Assembly (NCBI RefSeq): GCF_023501975.1
Contig: NZ_JAMFLH010000006.1
Location: forward strand, 62,001-126,000
Origin: Altererythrobacter sp. KTW20L
GTDB lineage: Bacteria; Pseudomonadota; Alphaproteobacteria; Sphingomonadales; Sphingomonadaceae
DNA length: 64,000 bases
Reading direction: 5' to 3'
Part shown: positions 41,873-50,836 of the stretch, one piece after another
Layout of the letters: the number at the start of each line of letters is the position of its first letter
Position numbering within the stretch: the stretch's first letter is position 1
Translations under genes and position numbers: made by a program
The notes under the pieces: model-generated
What the model was told of the DNA's origin: nothing
The model's database searches: none
The model's input: only the letters and a program-made list of their open reading frames with translations

Positions 41873-42775
41873 CTACGGTTCGCGCGCTTGCGGCGTTCCG
41901 GTGGCCGCCCATGTCTGCCCCGAAATTGTGACTGTGCCGCGTCGTTCAAGCTCGATCAGGTGGGCGTGCACGCTTTGTGCGGCGGCGGGCCAGAGAAATT
42001 CGGCGACACCCTTGTACATCACCGGCACCAGTTCGCCGATGGTCTGCGGGCGTGCGGCGAGCAGCTTGACGATCTGCCGTTCGCGCTGGCGGCGGTGGCC
42101 GATCATGCCGCGCACCAGTTGCTGCGGCTTGGTCACCGCCGGGCCGTGGGCGGGGTAGTAGATGCGGTCGTCGCGTTGGTAGAGCTTGTCGAGGCTGGCC
42201 AGGTAGTCCGCCATGTCGCCATCGGGCGGCACGACCACGCTGGTGGACCAGGCCATCACGTGGTCGCCGGTGAACAGCGCCGCGCTTTCCTCAAGGGCAT
42301 AGCACAGGTGGTTGCTGGTATGGCCGGGGGTGGCGACGGCGGTGAGGGTGAAGCCGGGCGCGGTGATGCTCTCGCCGTCGGCCAGGACCTTGTCGGGCCG
42401 GTAGCCTTTGTCGAACGGCGCATCGACACGAGGTGCATCGCTGTCGATGCTCAGCGCGGCGCAGCCGACGATCGGGGCGCCGGTGCTGTCGGCCAGTGGC
42501 GCGGCGGCGGGCGAGTGGTCGCGGTGGGTGTGGGTGCAGCAGATGGCCACCACCGGGCGGCCCGCGATGGAGGCCTCCAGCGCGGCAAGGTGCGCCGGAT
42601 CGTCCGGCCCCGGATCGATAACCGCCAGCCCGCGCGCATCGCCGACCAGGTAAGTCTGCGTGCCGGTGAAGGTGAACGGAGAGCCGTTGGGCGCCAGCAC
42701 GCGGGCGACCAGCGGTTCGATTTGCTCACAAGTGCCCGTGGGCCAGGGTTGCGGGGGGAGGGCCATCGCTTGCAT
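41873..42775 (-). CDS. MBL-fold hydrolase, LACTB2-like
   Basis: A 300-residue cytoplasmic protein. CTHTHRDHSPAA is the HxHxDH zinc motif, VATPGHTSNHLCY and LFTGDHVMAW add ligands, and YPAHGP the last histidine. The C-terminal 70 residues (HRRQRERQIVKLLAARPQTI) form a winged helix as in LACTB2-like nucleases/hydrolases. Start candidates are ATG 42775 and ATG 42766; neither has a clear ribosome-binding site. It is divergent from glpK, whose start is only 25 bp away. Confidence 0.8.
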   Translation of the reverse strand: MQAMALPPQPWPTGTCEQIEPLVARVLAPNGSPFTFTGTQTYLVGDARGLAVIDPGPDDPAHLAALEASIAGRPVVAICCTHTHRDHSPAAAPLADSTGAPIVGCAALSIDSDAPRVDAPFDKGYRPDKVLADGESITAPGFTLTAVATPGHTSNHLCYALEESAALFTGDHVMAWSTSVVVPPDGDMADYLASLDKLYQRDDRIYYPAHGPAVTKPQQLVRGMIGHRRQRERQIVKLLAARPQTIGELVPVMYKGVAEFLWPAAAQSVHAHLIELERRGTVTISGQTWAATGTPQAREP

Positions 42776-42800
42776 ATGGGGCAGGAGAGAGGGGAATGCC

Positions 42801-44279
42801 ATGACCGACAAACTGATCCTCGTCCTCGATGAAGGCACCACCAGCACCCGCGCCATGCTGTTCGATGTGCGGGGGCAGGTCCACGGCGTCGCCCAGCGCG
42901 ACCTGACGCAGCACTATCCACAAGCGGGCTGGGTGGAGCATGACGCGGGCGAAATCTGGGACCGGACGCTCGCCTGCGCGCGCGACATGGTGGACAAGGC
43001 CGGCGGGGCGGGGCGGATCGCCGCCATCGGCATTACCAACCAGCGCGAGACATTGGTGGCATGGGATCGCCAGACCGGCCAGCCGCTCGCACGCGCCGTC
43101 GTGTGGCAGGACCGGCGCACTGCTGACATGTGCGCCGCGCTGAAGGAAGCCGGGCACGAGGGCGAGGTGCGCGGCAAGACCGGGCTTTTGCTCGACCCCT
43201 ATTTCTCCGCCACCAAGATGCGCTGGCTGCTCGATAACGAACCCGATGTGGCGCGGGCAGCGGATGATGGCAGGCTGACTTTCGGCACAATCGAGAGCTG
43301 GTTGCTGTTCAAGCTCACCAATGGCAAAGCGCACCTGACCGACGCCAGCAACGCCAGCCGCACCCTGCTGCTGGCATTGGACGGCGCGGACTGGGACGCG
43401 GAGCTGTGCGACCTGTTCGGCGTGCCGCGCGCTGCCTTGCCGCAGGTGTGCGACAATGTGGGGCATTTCGGCCTGACCGACCCGGCGCTGCTGGGCGCGG
43501 CAATCCCGGTTTGCGGCATGGCGGGGGACCAGCAATCGGCCACCATCGGGCAAGGATGCCTTTCGCCCGGCGAGACCAAGGCGACTTATGGCACCGGCGC
43601 TTTCGTGCTGGCCAACATGGGCGGCGGCATCCCGCAGTCGGCCAACCGTCTGCTCGGCACGGTGCTGTGGCAGGTGGACGGCAAGCGCTGCTACGCACTG
43701 GAAGGATCGGTCTTCGTGGCCGGGTCACTGATCAAGTGGCTGCGCGACGACATGGGCCTGATCGCCAGTGCTGCTGAAACCGAGGCGCTGGCGCGATCGG
43801 TTCCCGACAGCGGCGGGGTGGCGCTGGTCCCGGCGCACAGCGGCCTCGGCGCGCCGCACTGGCGGCCCGAGGTGCGCGGGATCATCAGCGGCCTCAGCCT
43901 GGGAAGCGGCAAGGCGCAGGTGGTGCGCGCCGGGCTGGAAGCCATGGCCCACCAGACCCGCGACCTGGCACATTGCTTTGCCGCCGATGGCGCGCCGTGG
44001 TTATGCCTGAAACTGGATGGCGGCATGGTGGCGAACGACTGGATGGTCCAGGACATTGCCGACCTGCTGGAGATCGCGGTGATCCGCCCGGCCTTTGCCG
44101 AAACCACGGCGCTTGGCGCGGCCATGCTGGCAGCGGTGGGGGCGGGTATCCATCCGTCGCTGGACGATGCGGCGGAAGCAATGATCGGCGAGACCAGCCG
44201 CTTTGAACCGCAGATGGACGAGGCGACGCGGGCAGCGCGGCTGGCGTGCTGGGAAACGGCGCTGGCGCGGGTGCTTTAG
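42801..44279 (+). CDS. glpK: Glycerol kinase
   Basis: A 492-residue FGGY-family kinase phosphorylating glycerol to glycerol 3-phosphate. LILVLDEGTTSTRAMLFD is the phosphate-1 motif, IGITNQRETLVAWD, FGTIESWLLFKLT and GMAGDQQSATIGQ (catalytic Asp) follow, and LKLDGGMVANDWMVQ the adenosine loop. The ATG follows GAGAGGGGAA. The upstream open frame to 42660 is the shadow of the divergent MBL gene. glpD, glpF and a regulator are not adjacent, so regulation is unclear. It converges on the rcdA-like gene. Confidence 0.95.
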   Translation: MTDKLILVLDEGTTSTRAMLFDVRGQVHGVAQRDLTQHYPQAGWVEHDAGEIWDRTLACARDMVDKAGGAGRIAAIGITNQRETLVAWDRQTGQPLARAVVWQDRRTADMCAALKEAGHEGEVRGKTGLLLDPYFSATKMRWLLDNEPDVARAADDGRLTFGTIESWLLFKLTNGKAHLTDASNASRTLLLALDGADWDAELCDLFGVPRAALPQVCDNVGHFGLTDPALLGAAIPVCGMAGDQQSATIGQGCLSPGETKATYGTGAFVLANMGGGIPQSANRLLGTVLWQVDGKRCYALEGSVFVAGSLIKWLRDDMGLIASAAETEALARSVPDSGGVALVPAHSGLGAPHWRPEVRGIISGLSLGSGKAQVVRAGLEAMAHQTRDLAHCFAADGAPWLCLKLDGGMVANDWMVQDIADLLEIAVIRPAFAETTALGAAMLAAVGAGIHPSLDDAAEAMIGETSRFEPQMDEATRAARLACWETALARVL

Positions 44280-44287
44280 GCGGAGCT

Positions 44288-44755
44288 CTAGAGTCCGCCC
44301 ATTGCCGCGCCCAGCCTGCTGCGCAGGCGGTGGACCGCTTCGGGTTGCATGGCGAACCTGTCGCGCCAGGCGCGATCGAGGCGGGCGACGCGTTCGTAGA
44401 AGCGGCGGGAGCGGTGGACCAGGTTCTGCAAGGCCGGGTCCAGCATGGCGAGCTGTTCGGGATCGCTGTCAGGCTGGGCGGCGGGCAGGCGGCCATGGCG
44501 GCGCAGCTGGAATTCGCTCAGCTCGCCGGCGAAATAGGCGCGGTGGTTGAGCAGCCAGGCCAGGGCATGCATCATCCGCGTGGTAGTGCGCAGCGCCTCG
44601 CACGACAGGGCAATGCGCGACATTTCCTCGCTCGCCCCGACAAGGTCGAGCCGGCCCGACATGTCGAACGCGGCGCGCGCCTCGTCGGCCAGCGCCAATG
44701 CATCGCTGTAAAGGGCCTCCACAATGGCCGGGCTGATATCTGCTGGGTCCCCCAT
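44288..44755 (-). CDS. rcdA: DUF1465 family protein, RcdA homologue
   Basis: A 155-residue helical protein. SCEALRTTTRMMHALAWLLNHRAYFAGELSE corresponds to the three-helix core of DUF1465, the family of Caulobacter RcdA. RcdA is an adaptor that, with CpdR and PopA, delivers CtrA and other substrates to ClpXP during the cell cycle. That function is inferred from family membership only. The disordered C-terminal tail of RcdA is here Arg-rich. Nearby genes do not add information. Confidence 0.7.
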   Translation of the reverse strand: MGDPADISPAIVEALYSDALALADEARAAFDMSGRLDLVGASEEMSRIALSCEALRTTTRMMHALAWLLNHRAYFAGELSEFQLRRHGRLPAAQPDSDPEQLAMLDPALQNLVHRSRRFYERVARLDRAWRDRFAMQPEAVHRLRSRLGAAMGGL

Positions 44756-44879
44756 GCCTTGCTGGCTAGCTTGCGAGCGGGCTCTGCGCCAGAGCCAGGA
44801 TGGTTAATTTCCAGTTTCCTGTAACGCTGTCCCGCCAAGGTACGATTTGTGTCCGGCGGGGTTTTCGGCGGGGCGGCTT

Positions 44880-45077
44880 TCAGGCGATGATGTCGGGCGT
44901 AAGATAGTCCTCGATCAGGGCGATCTGGTCGCGCAGGGCCAGCTTGCGCTTCTTCAGGCGGGCGATCTGCAACTGGTCGGGCCCGCCCGAAAGGGTAAGC
45001 GCAGCAATGGCCGCGTCGAGATCGCGGTGCTCGATCTTCAACTGCGTCAACCGCTTGCGCATTTCCTGTTCGGTCAC
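44880..45077 (-). CDS. DUF465 (YdcH-type) small protein, first copy
   Basis: A 65-residue coiled-coil-like protein from GTG 45077. TQLKIEHRDLDAAIAAL and ARLKKRKLALRDQIALIED are the two helices of the DUF465 family. An AAGGGG sequence lies upstream. A conserved Lys/Leu pattern supports a helical hairpin. The function is unknown. A second family member is transcribed divergently at 45271. Confidence 0.8.
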   Translation of the reverse strand: MTEQEMRKRLTQLKIEHRDLDAAIAALTLSGGPDQLQIARLKKRKLALRDQIALIEDYLTPDIIA

Positions 45078-45270
45078 CCGGCCACCCCTTCTGAACTCTA
45101 TCCGGCCCGGCCCAGCCCGGTTAAGCCACGTTCCGTAGCAGGCCTTCATTGCCGATAAAGGGGTTCTGTGTTTTTATGACAATTGCGCGGCTCGAAAACG
45201 AGTTTGCGAGTCGCGTTTGTGATCGTTCAGGTGCTCCATCTTGGGGCCCCATTACGACAGGAGAACGCCA

Positions 45271-45426
45271 ATGGAATCCTCACATGTCGCCGCTCTTCAG
45301 GCCAAGCACGAAGGGCTGGAACGCAAGCTCAAGGACGAGTTGAGCCGCCCCGTACCCGATATGTCGATGATCCAGTCGCTCAAGAAACAGAAACTCCGCC
45401 TCAAGGAGGAACTGTCGATCAACTGA
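45271..45426 (+). CDS. DUF465 (YdcH-type) small protein, second copy
   Basis: A 51-residue helical protein: LQAKHEGLERKLKDELSRP and IQSLKKQKLRLKEELS repeat the DUF465 layout. The ATG follows CAGGAG with 7 nt spacing, a strong site. Paired divergent copies of this family are common in sphingomonads. It shares the kkqKLrLKeel pattern with the first copy but has a shorter loop. Confidence 0.8.
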   Translation: MESSHVAALQAKHEGLERKLKDELSRPVPDMSMIQSLKKQKLRLKEELSIN

Positions 45427-45454
45427 TCGCATCTGTCATGTGATTGAGCACTGA

Positions 45455-45500
45455 CCGGACGGCGGGGCAGGCCGTAATGCCTGTTCCGCCTTAGGTCCGG
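45455..45500 (+). terminator. Long composite hairpin downstream of the DUF465 gene
   Basis: GGCGGGGCAGGC (45461-45472) pairs with GCCTGTTCCGCC (45479-45490; two G-U pairs) around CGTAAT; an outer stem CCGGAC/GTCCGG (45455-45460, 45495-45500) encloses it with a TTAG bulge. No T-run follows, so it may act as a terminator or 3'-end stabiliser of the small DUF465 transcript. Confidence 0.5.
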
Positions 45501-45556
45501 CCCCCGATTTGTTCCAAGCGTTTTGCAAAGCGCAAATAATGCGTTAGTCCTGCCCC

Positions 45557-47830
45557 ATGCCAGGAGCCGCCGCAGCCGCCAGATCCATTCTTACCCAGCT
45601 GCACGAGGTCATGGCTGCGCGCAGCAATGCCCAGGCAAAGCTCAACCGTGTCGTCGATATCATCGGCGAATCGCTCGATAGCGAAGTGTGCTCGATCTAC
45701 CTCCTGCGCGAGGGGATGCTGGAGCTTTACGCCACGCGCGGGCTGGAACAGGGGGCGGTCCATGTTACCCGGCTGGGCATCGGCGAAGGGCTGACCGGTA
45801 CGATTGCCGCCAACACCGAAACGCTCAACCTCGATGAGGCCGCAACCCACCCTGAATTCCAGTACCGCCCCGAAACGGGCGAGGAGAAGTTCCATTCCTT
45901 TGCCGGCGTGCCGATCGTGCGGCGCGAACGGGCCATCGGCGTGCTCACCGTCCAGCATGTCGAGCCGCGCCGCTATGAGGATGTCGAGCTGGAGGCGCTG
46001 CAGACCGTAGCCATGGTCCTGGCCGAACTGATCCACAACGCCGGCCTGGTCGATGGCGAGGATCTGGGCCAGCGGTCCGGCGCGCAGAGCGGGCAGCAGG
46101 TCTTGCAGGGGCTAGGGCTGGTCAAGGGGCTGGGCGTGGGCAAGGCGGTGTTCCACCAGCCGCGCGTCACCATCGAACAGACCGTAGCTGAAGATACCGA
46201 AGCCGAGCGCCAGCGGGTCTATCTCGCCTTCGACAAGATGCGCGAGCAGATCGACACCATGACCGGACAGGCCGAATTCGGCATGGGGGGCGAGCACGAG
46301 GAGGTCATCGAGACCTACAAGATGTTCGCCTATGACGAAGGCTGGAGCCGCCGGATCAACGAGGCGATCGACAGCGGCCTGACCGCCGAAGCCGCGATCG
46401 AGCGCGTCCAGCAACGCACCCGACAGCGCATGCGCGAGATTTCCGATCCGCTGCTGGCCGACCGGATGCACGACCTGGAAGACCTGTCTAACCGACTGCT
46501 GCGCATCGTCTCGGGGCAACTGGGCACGGCGGCGAGCATGGGCCTGCAGGGCGATACGGTGCTAATCGCCAAGAACCTGGGCCCGGCAGAACTGCTCGAA
46601 TATGACAAGCGGCGGCTGAAGGGCGTGGTGCTGGAAGAAGGCAGCCTGACCGCCCACGTTGTGATCGTGGCTCGCGCCATGGGCGTGCCGGTGATCGGCC
46701 GCCTGCGCAACCTGCGAGGGCTGGTGCGCGAGGGCGACGAGGTGATGGTCGATGGCGATAGCGCCACCGTCACCCTTCGCCCGGCACAGGGTGTGCTCGA
46801 CGCCTTTGAAACGCGGGTCGGGCGCAAGAAGCAGCAGCTGGCCGAATATGCCAAGCTGCGCGATGTCGAACCGTTCACCCGCGATGGCGAGCGGATCGAA
46901 GTGATGATCAACGCCGGCCTGCGCGACGACGTTGCCATGCTGGCCATGACCGGGGCCGACGGGATCGGGCTCTACCGCACCGAATTCCAGTTCCTGGTGT
47001 CCGCCCAGTTGCCCCAGCGCGAACGGCAGACGCGGCTCTATCGCGATGTGCTGGAAGCGGCGGGCGACAAGCGGGTGATCTTCCGCACGGTCGATATCGG
47101 CGGCGACAAATCGCTCCCCTACCTGTCCAGCGAAACCAGCAAGGGGGACGAGAACCCGGCCATGGGCTGGCGCGCGCTGCGGCTGGCGCTGGAACGCGAA
47201 GGCCTGCTCAAGGTCCAGGCGCGGGCCCTGCTCGAAGGCGCGGCGGGGCGCGAATTGAACGTGATGTTCCCGATGGTCAGCGAGCCATGGGAATTCGACG
47301 CCGCCAAAGAGGTGTTCAAGGGCCAGCTCGATTTCCTGCGCAAGCAGCGCAAAAAGCTGCCCAGCGCGATCCGCTATGGCGTGATGCTGGAAGTGCCCTC
47401 GCTGGCAGAGACGCTCGACCTGCTGCTGCCGCGCGTGTCGTTCATCTCGATCGGCACGAACGACCTTACCCAGTTCCTGTTCGCCGCCGACCGGGCCAAT
47501 CCGGCGCTGGCCGAACGCTATGACTGGCTGAGCCCGGCGATCCTGCGGTTTTTGAAGCGGGTGCTGGTCAATTGCGCTGGTTCGCCGGTTGATATCGGCG
47601 TCTGCGGCGAGATGGGTGGGCGGCGGCTGGAGGCCCTGGCGCTGATCGGGCTGGGCATCCGCCGCCTGTCGATCACGCCTGCCGCAGTGGGCCCGATCAA
47701 GGAACTGGTGCGCAAGATCGACACGCGCGAAATCGCCCTTGCGATGAACGGCTGGCTGGCCAGCCCGCCCCCTTCGATGCGTGCCACTTTGCAGGAATGG
47801 GCAGCGGAACGCGGAATCGACGTGGAATAG
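45557..47830 (+). CDS. ptsP: PTS phosphotransferase EI-Ntr
   Basis: A 757-residue enzyme I of the nitrogen PTS, which passes phosphate from PEP to NPr. Residues about 15-160 are a GAF domain (EVCSIYLLREGMLELYATRG). The EI domains follow: LEEGSLTAHVVIVAR with the phosphoacceptor His367 (the usual TSHAAI is TAHVVI here), then GADGIGLYRTEFQFL and the PEP-binding barrel IFRTVDIGGDKSL, GVMLEVPS, FISIGTNDLTQF and VCGEMGG. No PTS sugar permease is near, so the role is regulatory. The following gene is RodZ-like, 121 bp away. Confidence 0.95.
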   Translation: MPGAAAAARSILTQLHEVMAARSNAQAKLNRVVDIIGESLDSEVCSIYLLREGMLELYATRGLEQGAVHVTRLGIGEGLTGTIAANTETLNLDEAATHPEFQYRPETGEEKFHSFAGVPIVRRERAIGVLTVQHVEPRRYEDVELEALQTVAMVLAELIHNAGLVDGEDLGQRSGAQSGQQVLQGLGLVKGLGVGKAVFHQPRVTIEQTVAEDTEAERQRVYLAFDKMREQIDTMTGQAEFGMGGEHEEVIETYKMFAYDEGWSRRINEAIDSGLTAEAAIERVQQRTRQRMREISDPLLADRMHDLEDLSNRLLRIVSGQLGTAASMGLQGDTVLIAKNLGPAELLEYDKRRLKGVVLEEGSLTAHVVIVARAMGVPVIGRLRNLRGLVREGDEVMVDGDSATVTLRPAQGVLDAFETRVGRKKQQLAEYAKLRDVEPFTRDGERIEVMINAGLRDDVAMLAMTGADGIGLYRTEFQFLVSAQLPQRERQTRLYRDVLEAAGDKRVIFRTVDIGGDKSLPYLSSETSKGDENPAMGWRALRLALEREGLLKVQARALLEGAAGRELNVMFPMVSEPWEFDAAKEVFKGQLDFLRKQRKKLPSAIRYGVMLEVPSLAETLDLLLPRVSFISIGTNDLTQFLFAADRANPALAERYDWLSPAILRFLKRVLVNCAGSPVDIGVCGEMGGRRLEALALIGLGIRRLSITPAAVGPIKELVRKIDTREIALAMNGWLASPPPSMRATLQEWAAERGIDVE

Positions 47831-47951
47831 GCCTTGTTGGGCGCCACTGTCCTTGACTTGTCACCCCTGCGTTGCATTGTGTTGCCATACTTCTAACTCA
47901 GGTTAAGAGGCTGGGGCCAACCCCGGGACGACCTGGGTCAACGGAATTGCA

Positions 47952-48776
47952 ATGACCGAACAAATTGAAATGCCGGAGGAATTCACGGCTCCGCGCGGGG
48001 CGGGGCCGCAACTGCGCCTGGCGCGCGAGAAGCTCGGCATCAGCGTGGAGCAGATGGCCCTGCGCACGCGCATTCCACTGCGCCAGATTGCCGCGGTCGA
48101 AGCGGGCGATTTCGCTGCCCTGCCGGGCCGCGCCTATGCTGTGGGTTTCGCCCGCACAATGGCGCGCGAAACCGGGCTGGACGAGGAAGTGATGGTCGAG
48201 AAAGTGCGGGCCGAGCTCGACAGCTCCGGCCCCAGCCAGCGCGAGCATCGCGAAACCTACGAGCCGGGCGATCCGGCGCGGGCACCCACGCGGCGGCTGG
48301 TGTGGTTCTCGATCGGAGCGGTGGTCCTGCTGCTGGCGGGCCTCTATGCCATGTCGCGCGTGCTGTTTGCCCCTGCCGCCGAACTTCCCTCGCTGGTCGA
48401 GGACGAGGCGGAAAGCGCGCAGGTTGCCGGTGCACCTGCCGAGGGTGATGCCGCACCTGCTGCTGATCCTGCGGGTGCGGTTACCTTTACCGCGCAAGGA
48501 ACGGTCTGGGTCCGGTTTTCCGATGCCGACGGTCGCCGCCTGATGGAAGGCGAAATGGACGAAGGCGAGAGCTTTACCGTGCCCGCTGATGCCGAAGGGC
48601 CGCGCATTATCACCGGCCGTCCGGACCTGCTGGCTATAACCGTGGGGGATCGCGCCGTACCGATGCTGTCAACCGATCCGGTGACGGTGAGCAATGCGCC
48701 GGTTGATGCTGCCTCGTTGCTGGCCCGGCCTGCTCCGGCAGCCACGCCCACCACAAGCACGGCACCACCGCGATAA
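47952..48776 (+). CDS. RodZ-like helix-turn-helix membrane protein
   Basis: A 274-residue protein. Residues 18-90 are an HTH_25 domain (LRLAREKLGISVEQMALRTR, LRQIAAVEAGDF), residues about 116-137 one membrane helix (RLVWFSIGAVVLLLAGLYAM), followed by an Ala/Glu linker and a DUF4115 beta domain near 175-250 (VRFSDADGRRLMEGEMDEGE). This is the architecture of RodZ, which links MreB to the envelope; sphingomonads carry several such proteins, so the assignment is tentative. Glu/Ala-rich segments surround the TM. ATG 47952 follows GGAAT sequence. Confidence 0.75.
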   Translation: MTEQIEMPEEFTAPRGAGPQLRLAREKLGISVEQMALRTRIPLRQIAAVEAGDFAALPGRAYAVGFARTMARETGLDEEVMVEKVRAELDSSGPSQREHRETYEPGDPARAPTRRLVWFSIGAVVLLLAGLYAMSRVLFAPAAELPSLVEDEAESAQVAGAPAEGDAAPAADPAGAVTFTAQGTVWVRFSDADGRRLMEGEMDEGESFTVPADAEGPRIITGRPDLLAITVGDRAVPMLSTDPVTVSNAPVDAASLLARPAPAATPTTSTAPPR

Positions 48777-48906
48777 GTAACCGCCACGGGGGATTTCGCC
48801 TTGCGGCGGCTCCCCGCGACGTGGTTAATCGGCTATTCGGGTGACGAAATGCAAAGGTAAGCCGAACGCCCCCTCGCGGGCAGGCGAGCGATTTGGAAGG
48901 GACACG

Positions 48907-49878
48907 ATGGCACGCGACTTGGCTAGATTGAATCGATGGGGCGGAACGCTGGTGCTGGCGGGCCTGGCGCTGGGCATGATGCCTCAGGTGGCCCAGGCCC
49001 AGGCGCAGACGGCGGATGAGCGGCTGGCCCGGATCGAAACCCAGTTGCGCGCTCTGCAGCGGCAGGTCTTCCCCGGCGGCGACCAGCGCTTCTTCGAGCC
49101 CGAGATCACCGCCCCGCAAGGTGGTGCGCCCAGTGGTGCGGCTTCTACCGTGGCAGATACCAGTGCGCTGACCGGCGTGCTCGGCCGCCTTGAATCGATC
49201 GAGCTGCAGCTTGCAAGGCTGGTGGCTGCGACCGAGGTGAACGAGAATTCGCTGATGCTGCTGGAAGCCCGCGTGGTGGCGATGGAAATGGCGGCTGCAG
49301 CCGCTGCCGCCCCTCCACCTCCGTTTGGCACGGCCACGCCCTCTGCTACTCCTGCCACGACAGGTCCTGCACCGACCGGCGTAATCTCCACTCCTGCAAC
49401 GACGCCTTCGGCTCCGGCCCAGGCCACAGCCGCCCCCACGCCGGAACGGCTGGCGGCAGTCCGCGCGATCCTCAAGCCCGCCACCGATGATGCGGGCGAT
49501 GATGAATATGTCTATGGCTTCCGGCTGTGGGAAGCGGGCTTCTACCCCGAGGCGCAGCAGCAACTGGCGCTGTTCCTCGAACGGCACCCGACCCATTCGC
49601 GCGTGACCTTCGGGCGCAACCTGCTGGGCCGGGCCTTCCTCGATGCGGGCGAACCGCGCCGCGCGGCGACCCATTTCTTCGAGAACTACCAGGCCAACAA
49701 GCAGGCCGCCCGCGCGCCCGACAGCCTGCTGTACCTCGCCGAAAGCATGATCCAGCTGGGCGACACCAGCCGCGCCTGCATCGCGCTCGCCGAATTCGGC
49801 GAGACCTACCCCGCGCTCGCCATTGGCCGGTTGCAGAGCCAGTATGATGCGAACAGGGGCCGTGTCGATTGCCAGTAA
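48907..49878 (+). CDS. TPR-repeat protein, YbgF/CpoB-like
   Basis: A 323-residue exported protein. ATG 48907 follows GGAAGGGAC; the Sec signal peptide ends near QAQAQTADE (residue 34). Residues about 36-55 and 100-145 are helical coiled-coil-like, a Pro/Thr-rich linker (150-200) follows, then TPR-like repeats (YGFRLWEAGFYPEAQQQLALF, NLLGRAFLDAGEPRRAATHF). The layout resembles YbgF/CpoB of the Tol-Pal system, though tol-pal genes are not visible. It overlaps tilS at its 3' end. Confidence 0.72.
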   Translation: MARDLARLNRWGGTLVLAGLALGMMPQVAQAQAQTADERLARIETQLRALQRQVFPGGDQRFFEPEITAPQGGAPSGAASTVADTSALTGVLGRLESIELQLARLVAATEVNENSLMLLEARVVAMEMAAAAAAAPPPPFGTATPSATPATTGPAPTGVISTPATTPSAPAQATAAPTPERLAAVRAILKPATDDAGDDEYVYGFRLWEAGFYPEAQQQLALFLERHPTHSRVTFGRNLLGRAFLDAGEPRRAATHFFENYQANKQAARAPDSLLYLAESMIQLGDTSRACIALAEFGETYPALAIGRLQSQYDANRGRVDCQ

Positions 49879-50833
49879 TGCCCTGCCGCCGGAACTGGTG
49901 GCACGGTTCAAGGCGGCGCTCGACCGGCTGAACCCCGAGGGCGGCAAGATCGGCCTTGCCGTATCGGGCGGGCCGGATTCGATGGCCATGCTGCTGCTGG
50001 CACATGAAGCGATTCCCGGTGGGTTCGAGGTGGCGACGGTCAACCACGGCCTGCGGCCAGAGGCGGCGGACGAGTGTGCGCTGGTGGAGCGCGCTTGTGC
50101 CGAGCGGGGGGTGGCTTGTGCGGTGCTGGCGGCATTCTGGAACACAATGAAAAACGTTCAGGCATCTGCACGGAGGGGACGATACCAAGCCTTGGGCGAG
50201 TGGGCCGAGCAACGCGGGCTTACCCATGTCGCAACTGCTCACCATGCCGATGACCAGGCAGAGACCCTGCTGATGCGATTGAACCGCGGCAGCGGCGTAG
50301 CCGGACTTGCCGGAGTACGAGAGGACAGCTGTATCGACGCATGGCCGGAAATCGGGCTGATTCGGCCGCTTCTGACCTTTCGCCGTCAGGAACTGACACA
50401 GGTCGTCGAGTGCGCCGGAGTTCCAGTGGTCCTCGATCCTTCCAACAGCGATGACCGCTATGATCGGGTCCGCATTCGCAAGGTGCTGGCCGATGCGGTT
50501 TGGCTCGATCCCGTGGCGCTGGTCCGGTCAGCCTCAAATCTTGCCGATGCAGAAGACGCACTTGATATGTTTGGACGCGAACTGTGGGGTCGGCACATCA
50601 CGCTTGATGATGGAGCATACCGCTTTTGTCAGCCATATGTTGGCACGGAGATGCAGATGCGGTTGGTGCGGAGGATTTTCGCCTCGTTGGGCAGTGAACC
50701 ACGCGGTTCGGAATTGGCGCACCTCATCGAGCGTCTGCAAGCACACAAAAGCGCCAATCTCGGCGGCGTCCTCGCTACAGTCGAAGGCGATGACTGGCTC
50801 TTCCGCCCCGAACCCCCGCGCCGCTCGGGCTGA
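49844..50833 (+). CDS. tilS: tRNA(Ile)-lysidine synthetase
   Basis: A 329-residue enzyme that converts the wobble C of tRNA-Ile2 to lysidine. GLAVSGGPDSMAMLLLA is the PP-loop, VNHGLRPEAADE and ATAHHADDQAETLLMRL its other ATP/tRNA motifs, and NSDDRYDRVRIRKVL the conserved region before the C-terminal domain. ATG 49844 and GTG 49862 are both possible starts; AGGGG just before 49862 favours the latter slightly. It overlaps the TPR gene by up to 35 bases. From about 50130 to the end the sequence is visibly lower in GC and differs in codon choice from the flanks. Confidence 0.93.
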   Translation: MMRTGAVSIASNALPPELVARFKAALDRLNPEGGKIGLAVSGGPDSMAMLLLAHEAIPGGFEVATVNHGLRPEAADECALVERACAERGVACAVLAAFWNTMKNVQASARRGRYQALGEWAEQRGLTHVATAHHADDQAETLLMRLNRGSGVAGLAGVREDSCIDAWPEIGLIRPLLTFRRQELTQVVECAGVPVVLDPSNSDDRYDRVRIRKVLADAVWLDPVALVRSASNLADAEDALDMFGRELWGRHITLDDGAYRFCQPYVGTEMQMRLVRRIFASLGSEPRGSELAHLIERLQAHKSANLGGVLATVEGDDWLFRPEPPRRSG

Positions 50834-50836
50834 GGC

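Noticed and set aside
42660-42800. N-terminal extension of glycerol kinase
   Set aside because: It is the reverse strand of the MBL hydrolase; the standard FGGY start and ribosome-binding site are at 42801.
45186-45215. CGCGGCTCG/CGAGTCGCG hairpin upstream of the second DUF465 gene
   Set aside because: One mismatch and a long loop between divergent promoters; could be leader structure but there is nothing to decide.
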